A stretch of 28,828 nucleotides of DNA from a virus (IMGVR_UViG_3300013131_000187:1-28828), one strand, 5' to 3'; shown: positions 1 through 7,651, numbered from the stretch's first letter. Made by a program: numbers and translations. Notes: generated from the sequence alone by a model not told the origin.

Positions 1-117
1 AATCTCCTCATTCTCCTCTTCATCGGGTTCAAGCTCCTCTGAAGGCTCTACCTCCTCTGGGTACTCCTCCACCTCAGCAGCTTTCATGCACGCGCATTCC
101 ACAAGCGATTTTGCCAT
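1..117 (-). CDS. Acidic hypothetical protein, N-terminal part only
   Basis: An ATG at 117 opens a frame that runs off the window edge, giving 39 visible residues that begin MAKSLVECAC. A GAGGGAAAAG ribosome-binding stretch sits just upstream, like those of other genes here. From about residue 15 the sequence is almost entirely Glu, Pro and Asp, so it is strongly acidic. It is the last gene of the visible run, 36 bases after the preceding gene. No family is recognisable from so short a piece. By position, after tail tube-type genes, it could be a small tail or assembly protein, but that is inference only. Confidence 0.55.
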   Translation of the reverse strand, partial: MAKSLVECACMKAAEVEEYPEEVEPSEELEPDEEENEEI

Positions 118-153
118 GTTCTTTTCCCTCTCTATGGGAATAAGCTTTTTCCG

Positions 154-453
154 CTAAAATCGCAACTCTCTTGCACGCAGGCACCATTGATCCAGTATTC
201 CCAATACTTCTGTCGTGACTTCTGTTCCCTGATAAGTAGCGACAAGATTGGTTCTCTTGGGAGCTTCTTTGATTTTGTCGATGTACAAGGTTGTAAATTG
301 CCCTACAGATTTAGTTTCATGGAAGATCCTTCTGATCCACTCTTGAAACTCTGGTAAATCGCACTGAACATCCGTAATGGTCAGCACAATCTGTTTGCTC
401 TCTGCCTGTACTGTGTATTCCGCATAACAAATCGAGGTTTCGTTTTCCAACAC
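154..453 (-). CDS. Hypothetical protein, 99 aa
   Basis: The frame starts at a GTG (453), supported by an AGGAG sequence six to seven bases upstream; no better ATG exists. The product is a small, soluble, mixed alpha/beta-looking protein with no membrane segment and two or three isolated cysteines. I do not recognise a family. It follows the second gp19-like gene after a 53-base gap containing a small hairpin. Its position in the tail cluster suggests a tail or baseplate accessory role, which is inference. Confidence 0.7.
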   Translation of the reverse strand: MLENETSICYAEYTVQAESKQIVLTITDVQCDLPEFQEWIRRIFHETKSVGQFTTLYIDKIKEAPKRTNLVATYQGTEVTTEVLGILDQWCLRARELRF

Positions 454-476
454 AAGTCTCCTGTTTTTGCCGTATG

Positions 477-497
477 TTGACAGAAAAAAACTGTCAA
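477..497 (-). other. Small inverted repeat with homopolymer loop
   Basis: TTGACAG and CTGTCAA form a perfect 7-base-pair stem around a run of seven A (T on the transcribed strand). It lies between the gene ending at 507 and the GTG start at 453. No U-run follows the stem on the minus strand, so it is not a classical terminator. It could be a weak attenuator, an mRNA-stabilising hairpin, or an operator. TTGACA also resembles a -35 box, but no good -10 follows. Confidence 0.4.
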
Positions 498-506
498 ATG
501 ACTTGC

Positions 507-1058
507 TTAGATAATAGCCCCCAAAGCCACCTCAACCACTACCCTTGGCTGTAACGACAACTCTTGTACCACAACTTCCGATGAAGTCGCGTCAAAATCA
601 CCAGCCGTATACGAGACAGGTATACAGTCCTCTAACAACCATACACGGCCAGGAACCCGTATCCCCTCCAAGATTTTTGCCGCTTCACTTTTAGAATTCA
701 ATTTCCCTGCCAGTAAAGCCTTGGTGGTAAAGTGAATCAAAAGCAGATTCCGCCTTGACTTATCTACCCCATTGATTGCCCGTTCAAGCCATCGATAAAA
801 GTCTGTGTCTGTCAGCCGTGCCCCCCTGCTCAAGCTGATTGCCCCTACTGTTGCACCCGTAATAAACGAGTAGGGATACATGCTATTGATCGGGCGGTAG
901 GTATCGGTTTCTGCTTCTATGCTCAGTCCTGATACACCACTGAATCCTAAAAATGGGTTGAACACCAGAAATGGCGGATTCAAGGTTGGGGAAATATCCA
1001 TCAACCAGAACGGATGCGCCTGCATCATATCAAAGAGGCGTGTATCAAAAAAGTCCAT
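507..1058 (-). CDS. Second gp19-like tail tube-fold protein
   Basis: The 183-residue product carries the signature of the T4 gp19 tail tube family. Visible elements are a region rich in structural aromatics near residues 25-45 (FSGVSGL), an ISLSRGARLTDTDFYRWL segment around residues 73-90, and a C-terminal stretch near 143-170 reading WLLEDCIPVSYTAGDFDATS then SEVVVQELSL. The tube protein at 3133-3636 has the same elements in the same order. The start has a strong GGAGG-like site (TAAGGAGGCAGT). A second gp19-fold protein in a contractile phage often forms the tube-baseplate junction or tube initiator; which of these applies here is inferred. It follows the 2H phosphoesterase gene by nine bases. 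Confidence 0.75.
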   Translation of the reverse strand: MDFFDTRLFDMMQAHPFWLMDISPTLNPPFLVFNPFLGFSGVSGLSIEAETDTYRPINSMYPYSFITGATVGAISLSRGARLTDTDFYRWLERAINGVDKSRRNLLLIHFTTKALLAGKLNSKSEAAKILEGIRVPGRVWLLEDCIPVSYTAGDFDATSSEVVVQELSLQPRVVVEVALGAII

Positions 1059-1067
1059 ACTGCCTCC

Positions 1068-1667
1068 TTAGCTCAATCGGATATTTGTTACACCAATTGT
1101 TTCCTGATCATGCTGCAACTCTACCTGTATCGTGGGCATATATGTACCAAGAGATAAATCAATCTCCTCAAGCTGTTTGAGCCGCTTCTTTTGCTCCATC
1201 GTTAGATTGCCAGGATAGTACCCAGCCGTAATATGGCGAGCGTAAATCAGGAATTGTGATTGATCCGATACAGGCATAAAAGCACGAACCAATACGCTAT
1301 TCAATGCCTCCAACATTGGAGAAGATACCTTGAATACAATTGGTGTATTACCTTCCGACGATTCAGTAGGCTCAAACATCCCGATACGGGTGATTTCTAT
1401 GTGCTTTGAGGTTCCAATGTTCGGATACCAGTCTAAGAAGGCTTCCATTGCCCGTTGATAGGCTTCGGTTACTGCCTCTACAGAGGTGTATTTCTTGCCA
1501 AGATAGACAACCGTTATGTGTGGTGGGTATGTGTCTCTGAGGACTTCAAACCCAAGTGCAGAAATTGATTTCCATAGCTCCTCATACACCTCTGAAGCTA
1601 TTGGAATCAACACAATGACTGATTTCTTTGAGGTAGTAGATACCTCAACAAGTGAGCGCACTATCAT
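1068..1667 (-). CDS. 2H phosphoesterase (LigT/CPDase superfamily)
   Basis: This 199-residue protein has the two hallmark H-x-T motifs of the 2H phosphoesterase superfamily: PPHITVVYLG (His50, Thr52) and ARHITAGYY (His145, Thr147), about 95 residues apart as in family members. Each motif sits in a predicted beta strand, with alpha/beta sequence between. The family cleaves or forms 2'-5' or 2',3'-cyclic phosphodiester bonds. In phages it includes T4 Acb1, which degrades cyclic nucleotide signals of CBASS immunity. Other possible roles are RNA-end repair or ADP-ribose 1'',2''-cyclic phosphate processing. The ATG start has an AAGGGAGA site. It sits between tail genes, so late expression is expected. 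One copy of the 12-mer repeat lies inside, encoding KSIS at residues 33-36. Family assignment is firm; the substrate is not known. Confidence 0.85.
   Translation of the reverse strand: MIVRSLVEVSTTSKKSVIVLIPIASEVYEELWKSISALGFEVLRDTYPPHITVVYLGKKYTSVEAVTEAYQRAMEAFLDWYPNIGTSKHIEITRIGMFEPTESSEGNTPIVFKVSSPMLEALNSVLVRAFMPVSDQSQFLIYARHITAGYYPGNLTMEQKKRLKQLEEIDLSLGTYMPTIQVELQHDQETIGVTNIRLS
1561..1572. repeat. Dispersed 12-mer palindrome, copy 1 (GAAATTGATTTC)
   Basis: Exact copy, flanked by A on the left and C on the right. It lies inside the 2H phosphoesterase gene, where it encodes KSIS. Confidence 0.9.
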
Positions 1668-1714
1668 AGTCTCCCTTATCCCAGGTATCTACCTGCTTGA
1701 ATACCCGCCAATTC

Positions 1715-2266
1715 TCAGCCTCCAGAATACTCGGCAAAACAGAGCTTGCTACAGTAGGGCTTTAACCGAATCCCCATACAGAGGGGAGCATCACACTTTT
1801 CACAGTCCCCAATACCACGATAGGCAATCGTAAATGCCTTTCGGGTCGCCACCTTGATCTTCTGGAAAGTCTCAAGCATCGTTTCTGGCTGGTACTCAAA
1901 TAACTCAGGGGGAGTCAGAAATCGGTATAAAACCGATGGTCTGCCATTCGGGTAGGTTGCTATAAAAGGGGTAACAATCACCAATCCAGCATTTTTCTTG
2001 ATTGCCACCAAAGCCCCATTCAGCCCCATATTTGTTTCTGCTCGTCTGGCAAATATCGTTGCCGTTCCCAGATCAAGGAATCCGCTTGTACCTGTAAGAC
2101 CAATTACATCCTGATCCGAAAACGAATGCTGACCAACAAATATTTCTATCTCCTCATAGAAAATAGACCTCTCCATTGGTTCAACTTGCTGGGGAAGTCC
2201 CAGATCCCACTTTGATATCGCGGGCGGGATTTCAAGCCGCTTTTCTGATGCTCTACCGATGAGCAT
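1715..2266 (-). CDS. Hypothetical protein with C-terminal Cys cluster, 183 aa
   Basis: The body (residues 1-145) is a mixed alpha/beta domain I do not recognise. The C-terminus carries a probable zinc-binding module: Cys155, Cys158, Cys163, then KPYCSKLCF with Cys172 and Cys176. The upstream neighbour ends in a very similar element (KPYCLELCF), so the two proteins share this tail and are translated from overlapping genes (14 bases). GGGGGTAGCC before the ATG can act as ribosome-binding site. Being in the tail cluster, it may be a tail or baseplate assembly factor; this is inference. The Cys tail could bind zinc and mediate contact between the two neighbours. Confidence 0.75.
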   Translation of the reverse strand: MLIGRASEKRLEIPPAISKWDLGLPQQVEPMERSIFYEEIEIFVGQHSFSDQDVIGLTGTSGFLDLGTATIFARRAETNMGLNGALVAIKKNAGLVIVTPFIATYPNGRPSVLYRFLTPPELFEYQPETMLETFQKIKVATRKAFTIAYRGIGDCEKCDAPLCMGIRLKPYCSKLCFAEYSGG

Positions 2267-2744
2267 TTTGGGCTACCCCCTTGCCTTTGTTGATAAAGCA
2301 AAGCTCTAAACAGTAGGGTTTTCCCTTCTTGCTAAGTGCCCGCATGCCTCCACAAGAACACTTGCCGAGAGGGCGGATATCCGCAAGTACCTGCTTAATC
2401 AGGGCTTGCATACGGGTAACAATTCCCGACATTTCCCCGGTTCGATTTACCCGTACCGCTTTAGGGAGAATCGGAACCAATTTCCCATCCTTCCGAGCAA
2501 GGGCCACGACGCGGATCGCATCGGACCCGTTTACTGCCACCGCATCAGCATGGCTCTTTCCAATGACTTCCCGATGAATGGAAGTCCACACTTGGATTAC
2601 ACGGCCAGAAGCCAGGGTATGAGTGGCCACAAGCTCACCCCGTTTGTTTTCAAGCGTCCACAGTGACGGGGGAAGCGCCTGCTTGATCTGGCAGGCCAAC
2701 GATACCCGGTCAGCCGGGTTTTCATGGTTGTATGCTTCACTCAT
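2253..2744 (-). CDS. Hypothetical protein with C-terminal Cys cluster, 163 aa
   Basis: The N-terminal 125 residues contain a predicted beta-rich section followed by a helix (about residues 108-125). The C-terminus holds CSCGG (Cys129, Cys131) and KPYCLELCF (Cys145, Cys149), a likely four-cysteine zinc knuckle that matches the tail of the next gene product. A GGAGAAGCCC sequence precedes the ATG. The stop codon overlaps the start of the following gene by 14 bases, which suggests translational coupling. No function can be assigned from sequence; tail or baseplate assembly is plausible by position. Confidence 0.75.
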   Translation of the reverse strand: MSEAYNHENPADRVSLACQIKQALPPSLWTLENKRGELVATHTLASGRVIQVWTSIHREVIGKSHADAVAVNGSDAIRVVALARKDGKLVPILPKAVRVNRTGEMSGIVTRMQALIKQVLADIRPLGKCSCGGMRALSKKGKPYCLELCFINKGKGVAQNAHR

Positions 2745-2791
2745 GGGCTTCTCCTTACGCCCGTTCTACATAACCAACTGCTCTCCTATCG

Positions 2792-3118
2792 CTATCCCTT
2801 TACAAGAGGCTTGACACTTTCTTGACGCGCTGTTCTCGTAACCTCTCTTTCCTGCCTTCCTGATAAGCTCCCTGGTAATCCACTTCTCTCTCTGAACAAC
2901 CCCTCAAACTGCTTCAAGACTGTAATTGGCTCTCCCTCAAAACCAATTGTCCAAGCCACCTCTTTCAAATCCGCATCCGATAAACTGACGTAGCTAACAG
3001 CTTTTTTCACACAGGGAATGTAATAAAAGGTGTCTAAAAAGCGGTCAGTGAGAACGCGAAAACCTTTGGTGTACCCTAAAAGCTCCTCAATCAGCTTTCG
3101 CATTGTACGCTGTGCCAT
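2792..3118 (-). CDS. Hypothetical protein, 108 aa, after the tail tube gene
   Basis: A small, basic protein, mostly helical in appearance, starting MAQRTMRKLIEELLG, with an Arg-rich C-terminal third (SGRQEREVTRTARQ). It starts 14 bases after the tail tube stop, with a GGGGGTGG ribosome-binding stretch. In many contractile phages the gene next to the tube encodes a tail assembly chaperone or a small baseplate protein. I see no slippery heptamer at its end, so the classical frameshifted chaperone pair is not supported. The family is unknown to me. Confidence 0.7.
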   Translation of the reverse strand: MAQRTMRKLIEELLGYTKGFRVLTDRFLDTFYYIPCVKKAVSYVSLSDADLKEVAWTIGFEGEPITVLKQFEGLFRERSGLPGSLSGRQEREVTRTARQESVKPLVKG

Positions 3119-3132
3119 TTGCCACCCCCTTA

Positions 3133-3636
3133 TCAGGTAGCCCGCTCTACCTCAAAATACTCAATCGCTACGTCCAATTCGGAAATAGAGACTTCGCTTG
3201 AAGAGGCGTCAAGGTCAGCACCGGGTTTCATACGAGTAGGAAAAGCCTCATAGCAGATTGTTTTCTCTGCTTTCGCCAGATCCCCAATCCCCTTGTTTTT
3301 CGCTTTCCCATCACGGTGCCAACGATATATGATGAGCGTAGTCCGGTATTCTTCCCCGTCCTTCACGCGCATCATCCAATCATAAAATTTTGAGTCTTTC
3401 TTGGAATGGCCACGCATCAAGGATACATCCCCTACCGTGACTGCGCCTGGATATTTCTGAGTATAGGTGTAATGCCCTTCCTTATACTCAACAGCTTCCG
3501 AATTCATCTCAGGCAGGGTTACAGACTGAAAGCCTGCAGCACCATTCTCGCTATCTTCATACTCCAAGTATTTTTCGACCGACTGAACCCAGAATTTGCT
3601 GTTCTGTAAAAAGTCAGATGCTTGTGAACGCGCCAT
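3133..3636 (-). CDS. Tail tube protein, T4 gp19 family
   Basis: The 167-residue length matches the gp19 family (about 160). Recognisable elements in order are the strand with GFQSVTLPEM (around residue 35), EAVEYKEGHYTYTQKYPGAV (48-67), DVSLMRGHSKKDSKFYDWM (70-88), and the C-terminal block CYEAFPTRMKPGADLDASSS followed by EVSISELDVAIEYFEV. Known members stack as hexameric rings that line the tail and contact gp18 sheath subunits. The sheath gene is two small genes upstream, as expected for a T4-like tail module. A paralogue with the same elements is found at 507-1058. Confidence 0.9.
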   Translation of the reverse strand: MARSQASDFLQNSKFWVQSVEKYLEYEDSENGAAGFQSVTLPEMNSEAVEYKEGHYTYTQKYPGAVTVGDVSLMRGHSKKDSKFYDWMMRVKDGEEYRTTLIIYRWHRDGKAKNKGIGDLAKAEKTICYEAFPTRMKPGADLDASSSEVSISELDVAIEYFEVERAT

Positions 3637-3697
3637 TTTTCACCCTACTTGTAAGTAGTGATAGCGTACCTGATAAAATCAAGCAATTTCACAAATC

Positions 3698-4153
3698 TCA
3701 CCAGGGCCGGTTTACACACTCCTCAAAGCGAATGTACACAAATCCCGCTCCGGTCATAGCGGTTCCATCCGATTCAAACTTTACTTGCCATCCATACGGG
3801 ACTTCATAGCCTCGATCCAAGGTGGCAAAATACAGCGTATCCGTTGCAAAGGTAACGATTTCAAACTCTGCTCCAGATACAGGCTCCACTAAGATGAGTT
3901 TCATCGATGCGGACCCTGGTGAATACGCATACGCAGAAACAATATGGCGAATTGGGTACTGGACTTGCTTGGGAATTGGAATCAAGCCACCATCTATCGC
4001 GGCTGCATCCCCAGGTTCTTGTGTGTAGGTAAACCAGTCTCCACTTGAGCTTACGTCGCTTTCCGCAGCTCCTGTATAGGATACTCCTGTTATAGAGTCA
4101 CCCGTGCGAAACTTTTGAATAACGATGCTGGGGTTTCTGTGAAAGGTCGCCAT
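3698..4153 (-). CDS. Hypothetical beta-rich protein, 151 aa
   Basis: The sequence is rich in Thr, Ser, Gly and aromatic residues in a beta-strand pattern, with few charged helices and no membrane segment. It starts MATFHRNPS and ends EECVNRPW. This composition resembles small virion-surface or tail proteins, but I recognise no family. It sits between the sheath and tube genes, separated from the upstream small gene by a terminator at 4164-4197, so it may have its own promoter or rely on read-through. The tube gene starts 61 bases downstream. Confidence 0.7.
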   Translation of the reverse strand: MATFHRNPSIVIQKFRTGDSITGVSYTGAAESDVSSSGDWFTYTQEPGDAAAIDGGLIPIPKQVQYPIRHIVSAYAYSPGSASMKLILVEPVSGAEFEIVTFATDTLYFATLDRGYEVPYGWQVKFESDGTAMTGAGFVYIRFEECVNRPW

Positions 4154-4163
4154 GCTTCACCAT

Positions 4164-4197
4164 AAAAAAAGGCTATACCACAAGATATAGCCTTTTT
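4164..4197 (-). terminator. Rho-independent terminator after the 56-aa gene
   Basis: GGCTATA (4171-4177) and TATAGCC (4186-4192) pair with an 8-base loop. The stem is bounded by A and T runs on both sides, so it may act in both directions. On the minus strand it ends in a run of seven T. It overlaps the leader of the following gene, whose start is at 4153. Confidence 0.75.
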
Positions 4198-4212
4198 AGA
4201 AAACCACCAACT

Positions 4213-4383
4213 TTACCGCTTCAGAGACTTCGGATCTACAGGTACGTCTACCCGTGCAAGGCGACTCTCAATCTCGTTTGAAAGAATCGCAAGGCGCAGG
4301 GTCGCGTCTTTCACCGCAAGCGTTTGCTCAAGCTCTTGCTTGGTGGGTTCTGGGGTTGTAGTGGTATCCGTTTTTTCAGCCAT
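4213..4383 (-). CDS. Small helical protein, 56 aa
   Basis: The ATG at 4383 is chosen because an AGAGGAGAT ribosome-binding site lies eight bases upstream; a longer frame to 4443 lacks one and overlaps the preceding terminator hairpin. The product begins MAEKTDTTTT, then forms a predicted amphipathic helix or coiled coil (about residues 15-45) with heptad-like leucines. It lies between two terminators, so it is probably a single-gene transcript with a promoter in the 57 bases after the sheath terminator. Function is unknown; a small tail-associated or regulatory protein is possible. Confidence 0.65.
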   Translation of the reverse strand: MAEKTDTTTTPEPTKQELEQTLAVKDATLRLAILSNEIESRLARVDVPVDPKSLKR

Positions 4384-4440
4384 AGCTCTATCTCCTCTGA
4401 CTCGCTTATCCTGCTCTATAGAAATGCACCAATTAAACAA

Positions 4441-4472
4441 CAAGGGCTTGGAAATTGATTTCCAAGCCCTTG
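4441..4472 (-). terminator. Perfect hairpin after the tail sheath gene, built around the 12-mer repeat
   Basis: CAAGGGCTTGGAAAT (4441-4455) and ATTTCCAAGCCCTTG (4458-4472) form a perfect 15-base-pair stem with two bases at the apex. It begins 15 bases after the sheath stop codon. On the minus strand it is followed by TTGTTTAATT, a modest U-rich tract, so termination is likely but not certain. The top of the stem is exactly a copy of the dispersed 12-mer. Confidence 0.7.
4451..4462. repeat. Dispersed 12-mer palindrome, copy 2 (GAAATTGATTTC)
   Basis: Exact intergenic copy at the apex of the post-sheath hairpin. Flanks are G and C. Confidence 0.9.
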
Positions 4473-4486
4473 TGTCTACTCACCGA

Positions 4487-6874
4487 TCAAGTCGATTGCT
4501 GAATCTGTGACAGACTCACAACAAGGAACTCAGCAGGTGTGGTGGGCGCAAACCCAACACTGATATGAAGCTCACCCTTTGCAATCGTTGTGGTTGTGTT
4601 GTTTGTATCATCACAAACAACCTGATATGCCTCAGAATCCTTGTTGCCAAGGAACCAACCATTCTGAAAGAGCGCCTTCATAAAGGTGGTTACCGCAGCG
4701 CCGATCTTGGTACGGGTCGTGCTTGTGTTGGGTTCAAACACAAATCCATACAGAATCCGCTCAATCGAAAGCCAGATGTACTGCTTCATCCGTTCAAGAT
4801 GAATGAACCCGTATTCACCCCCAACCTCCAGGGTATTCGCACCAAAGACTACCGGGCCTTGGGTGTTAGCCCAATTGACCAGACCGTTCACTTGTGCAGC
4901 CCGCAATACTCCCAAGTCGGCTTTTTCAAGAGCCACCTCAAGCTGGTATACCTGAGACAACGCACCGTCCGAGATACCAGCCGGGGCCTTTGCAGGAGAA
5001 CGCCGGGTATCGGTTGTGGCAATCGCACCCGCAACATGGGCAAGAGGAGGGACTTTCACGGTACGCTTAGTGCTTGGATCTTTCATCCAAATCCAAGGGT
5101 AGTATACCGCTGCTTTCCCGCCACCTAAAACGTAGGTATTGCGATTCAGTTGCTTCTTGTAATTCTTTGCTTCCAGCGTGGTTGAACCAGCCGGAGGGCA
5201 AATCAAGGCAAACCGATCTTCGCGGTCCTTACACCAATCAATGATAAGCTGATCCGTTGCCTTGGTCCCTACAAAGTCAGGAACGGCAATCATCAACATC
5301 TCAGCTACCTTATCAAAGGCATAGATCCCTACTTTGTCCGTTGCCAGGGCTGTACCTACCAGATCCGAAGCTGTCAGATCCGCACCATCAGCCCCAGAAG
5401 TCATTTGCACAGAGTACGGAGAAGTCGAATTGTACGTTGCAGCCGTGTAATACGTTGCAAGAATGTCCTCTCCATCTTCTACATCAGCCTCAAAGGTCAG
5501 ACTGATCGCACCGCTGGTATAAGTGACCGTATTGACGCCCGATGCAAGAACATCCCCAATCAACCCACCACTTTCATCGTCCGTTACCGTCATAGCCGAT
5601 GAATCAGACTCACGGGTTGTCGAAAGGGTAAGCGTTCCTGCATACAAAGATCCTTCCGCAAGGGTAAAGGTGTATTCTGAAGTAGCCCCATCCCCCGTAT
5701 CCAATACTTCATCTTCAACCAGTGTGCCAGACAGCCCAGAAGGTACACCCTTCGCCATTGTCGTGGCCACCATGTACTCTGACCCAATGCTTTCATCGTT
5801 GATCAGGGTGGTCAGGAAGTCCGCTGAGGTTTCATCAGACAAATCCAGAGCGGCAAAACTCTCCACTTCTGACCATACACCGTCACTATCCGAGGCTTGC
5901 AGTACAAGCGTCCAACGTGTAAAGGTGCCATTGTCCGTATCTTCATATCCTGGCGTTCCATACAGCCAAACACGGTAGTCGTTCCCGTACACACCCGCAT
6001 ACAACATTTCCAGATTGAAATGCCGATAGGTGTATGCAACCGTTGGAGCATTCCCAATACCAGGAGCCGAGGTGAAGGTCAGACTAACCGCACCAGTGGT
6101 ATAGTTGATCGTGCCCGTTGCACCCCCTGCCAAAGCCCCAGCTTCATCGTCGGTTACCGTAACGGCTGCACCATAGTAGGTATAGGTCACAGTAATGTCA
6201 GTGGCGTTATCAGGGACCGCACCTGTGGTATCGATCGTCAGAGCGCCTGTGGTGCGGTTAATGGTCGTTCCCGAAGGAAGGCCATCCCCACCCGCTGTTG
6301 CAGTTGTAGCACCCGCTGCAATTGTCTGAGACTTAGGAGTTGTCGAAGTCCACTCAATCAAGATTGATCCAGTGGTCAAAGGGATTTGGGCAAGCGTGAC
6401 GCTAAAGATAGCCGTCGATCCGTTGCCGTTCCCTACATCTTCATCCGTTACCGTTGACTGAGGCCGGTAGGTAAGGACAAATGTTCCAGGCTTCACATAG
6501 CCATGATCGGTGGTCATGGTATGCGTTGTGTCTGAACCATCCCCGGTAATTCCAGAAGCCTCACCCGTGATAGCACTCACGATATCCAAGGATGCCTTAG
6601 CAGCATCATCAGCTACACGCCGCACTACCCAAAGACGCTGGCCACCATTCTGAAAGAATGTCCAGGCAGACAACGGAATTCTCAGATCCGAATCAAAGGT
6701 TCCAAACACACGCTCAAACTCAGTCCACGACGTAACCAGCGTGGCCACATCGGTTGGACCCCGCAACGTCTGACCCACCAGCCCCAAGCCAGAGGTTGAC
6801 AGTGACGTACTTGCGGCTGGCGATGAGGTTTTCAGATCCAGGTATACACCCGGAAAGGTTGGGGTTATGGCCAT
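4487..6874 (-). CDS. Tail sheath protein, T4 gp18 family
   Basis: The 795-residue product has the family N-terminus (FPGVYLDLKTS, then GLVGQTLRGP and a WTEFERVFG segment, residues 8-57) and a canonical C-terminal sheath domain: NRNTYVLGGGKAAVYYPW, an HVAG motif, and a last domain with WLSIERILYGFVFEPN and an MKALFQNGWFLG segment. Between them are beta modules at about 148-285 and 392-479 of the type TGDG..FTL..L..GT...VTDDE.GG...Y.SGA.SLTF; one is also in the capsid protein. Known sheath subunits surround the tube and contract on infection. T4 gp18 is 659 residues, so the inserted modules explain the extra size. The start is preceded by GTAGGGAGAATTG. Confidence 0.93.
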   Translation of the reverse strand: MAITPTFPGVYLDLKTSSPAASTSLSTSGLGLVGQTLRGPTDVATLVTSWTEFERVFGTFDSDLRIPLSAWTFFQNGGQRLWVVRRVADDAAKASLDIVSAITGEASGITGDGSDTTHTMTTDHGYVKPGTFVLTYRPQSTVTDEDVGNGNGSTAIFSVTLAQIPLTTGSILIEWTSTTPKSQTIAAGATTATAGGDGLPSGTTINRTTGALTIDTTGAVPDNATDITVTYTYYGAAVTVTDDEAGALAGGATGTINYTTGAVSLTFTSAPGIGNAPTVAYTYRHFNLEMLYAGVYGNDYRVWLYGTPGYEDTDNGTFTRWTLVLQASDSDGVWSEVESFAALDLSDETSADFLTTLINDESIGSEYMVATTMAKGVPSGLSGTLVEDEVLDTGDGATSEYTFTLAEGSLYAGTLTLSTTRESDSSAMTVTDDESGGLIGDVLASGVNTVTYTSGAISLTFEADVEDGEDILATYYTAATYNSTSPYSVQMTSGADGADLTASDLVGTALATDKVGIYAFDKVAEMLMIAVPDFVGTKATDQLIIDWCKDREDRFALICPPAGSTTLEAKNYKKQLNRNTYVLGGGKAAVYYPWIWMKDPSTKRTVKVPPLAHVAGAIATTDTRRSPAKAPAGISDGALSQVYQLEVALEKADLGVLRAAQVNGLVNWANTQGPVVFGANTLEVGGEYGFIHLERMKQYIWLSIERILYGFVFEPNTSTTRTKIGAAVTTFMKALFQNGWFLGNKDSEAYQVVCDDTNNTTTTIAKGELHISVGFAPTTPAEFLVVSLSQIQQST

Positions 6875-6925
6875 ATATCAATTCTCCCTACTCTTATTCA
6901 GACTTACACCTTTTAGGATTTTTGG

Positions 6926-7627
6926 CTAACTATCCATTCTGTCTAATACAGGCGTTGGTGCCTCACTCACAGTTTGAGTATCGAATGGCTCATAGAAATC
7001 AATTTCTCCATCAATCACCACTCGGATCAATCGCTTATGCTCACGCGCACTTAGATCCAAAAAGTTATACTCCTCATTATCTAATTCGACAGTCCCGTTA
7101 TACCCCCGCTCATCCCCAATAGAGTCAATCAGTAAAAACTCTATCCCATCCGGGGTAAAGATTCTGGATAGCTTTTCAAACATCAACTGAGCTTGACTTC
7201 GCGCTTTCCCTCCCCGTGCCGTTAGCTCCAACTCATACGTTATCTTGTAAGGAATTGCAGCGGCTTTCAATCTTTTTTTGTTATACCCCACATGAGTCCT
7301 GCCATACCGATCTGTAACCGTTATCTCCTCTGCATAAGGGGCGGGTTCGCTACTTTCAATTGACCATCCCTGTTTCCGGCTATCATCCACTTCTAACGAG
7401 GTTCTTTTGATTACCACACAAGGATAATGAGCAGACACATAATTCTGATCCCCACCTGCAAAAAAGACAGGGATTTTCTTACCATAGATTTCCGGGCCTT
7501 CTACCTTGGGCAAATCAAAGGCATATAGCGATTCTGTACGCCCGTTATTCTGAGCCGTTATCACCGTTGCGCCTGTCATTTTGACGATTGCTTCATCAAA
7601 GTGTCGGATCAATACTTCAGATGCCAT
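6926..7627 (-). CDS. Probable tail completion / tail terminator protein (gp15-like)
   Basis: This 233-residue protein lies directly upstream of the sheath gene. It has the general layout of tail-terminator and gp15-type proteins: an N-terminal helix, a conserved-looking IPYKITYELELTAR segment (around residues 125-138), a helix with QAQLMFEKLSRIF, then strands ending in an RLIRVVIDGEIDFYEP block. In T4, gp15 caps the tail and binds the neck, and it is encoded near the sheath gene. The assignment rests on position and this pattern, not on a diagnostic motif. A 12-mer repeat copy encodes EIDF at 208-211. Confidence 0.5.
   Translation of the reverse strand: MASEVLIRHFDEAIVKMTGATVITAQNNGRTESLYAFDLPKVEGPEIYGKKIPVFFAGGDQNYVSAHYPCVVIKRTSLEVDDSRKQGWSIESSEPAPYAEEITVTDRYGRTHVGYNKKRLKAAAIPYKITYELELTARGGKARSQAQLMFEKLSRIFTPDGIEFLLIDSIGDERGYNGTVELDNEEYNFLDLSAREHKRLIRVVIDGEIDFYEPFDTQTVSEAPTPVLDRMDS
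6995..7006. repeat. Dispersed 12-mer palindrome, copy 3 (GAAATCAATTTC)
   Basis: Exact copy inside the gp15-like gene, encoding EIDF on the minus strand. Flanks are A and T. Confidence 0.9.
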
Positions 7628-7651
7628 GATTCACCACCTACCTTTACATAG

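Noticed and set aside
694-705. GAATTCAATTTC, a one-mismatch copy of the 12-mer
   Set aside because: Only exact copies show the purine/pyrimidine flank and regular distribution, so single near-matches are not counted.
2792-3636. Frameshifted tail assembly chaperone pair after the tail tube gene
   Set aside because: I see no slippery heptamer at the end of the 108-aa gene and no open overlapping frame of useful length.
4565-5128. Long open frame on the plus strand opposite the tail sheath
   Set aside because: It is antisense to a clearly conserved sheath domain, lacks a recognisable family and mirrors codon bias of the real gene. The same applies to other plus-strand frames, for example at 14551-15063 and 14751-15365.
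5570-6450. Short repeated stretches in the sheath gene (VTDDE-coding)
   Set aside because: They are explained by repeated protein modules, not by an independent DNA repeat.
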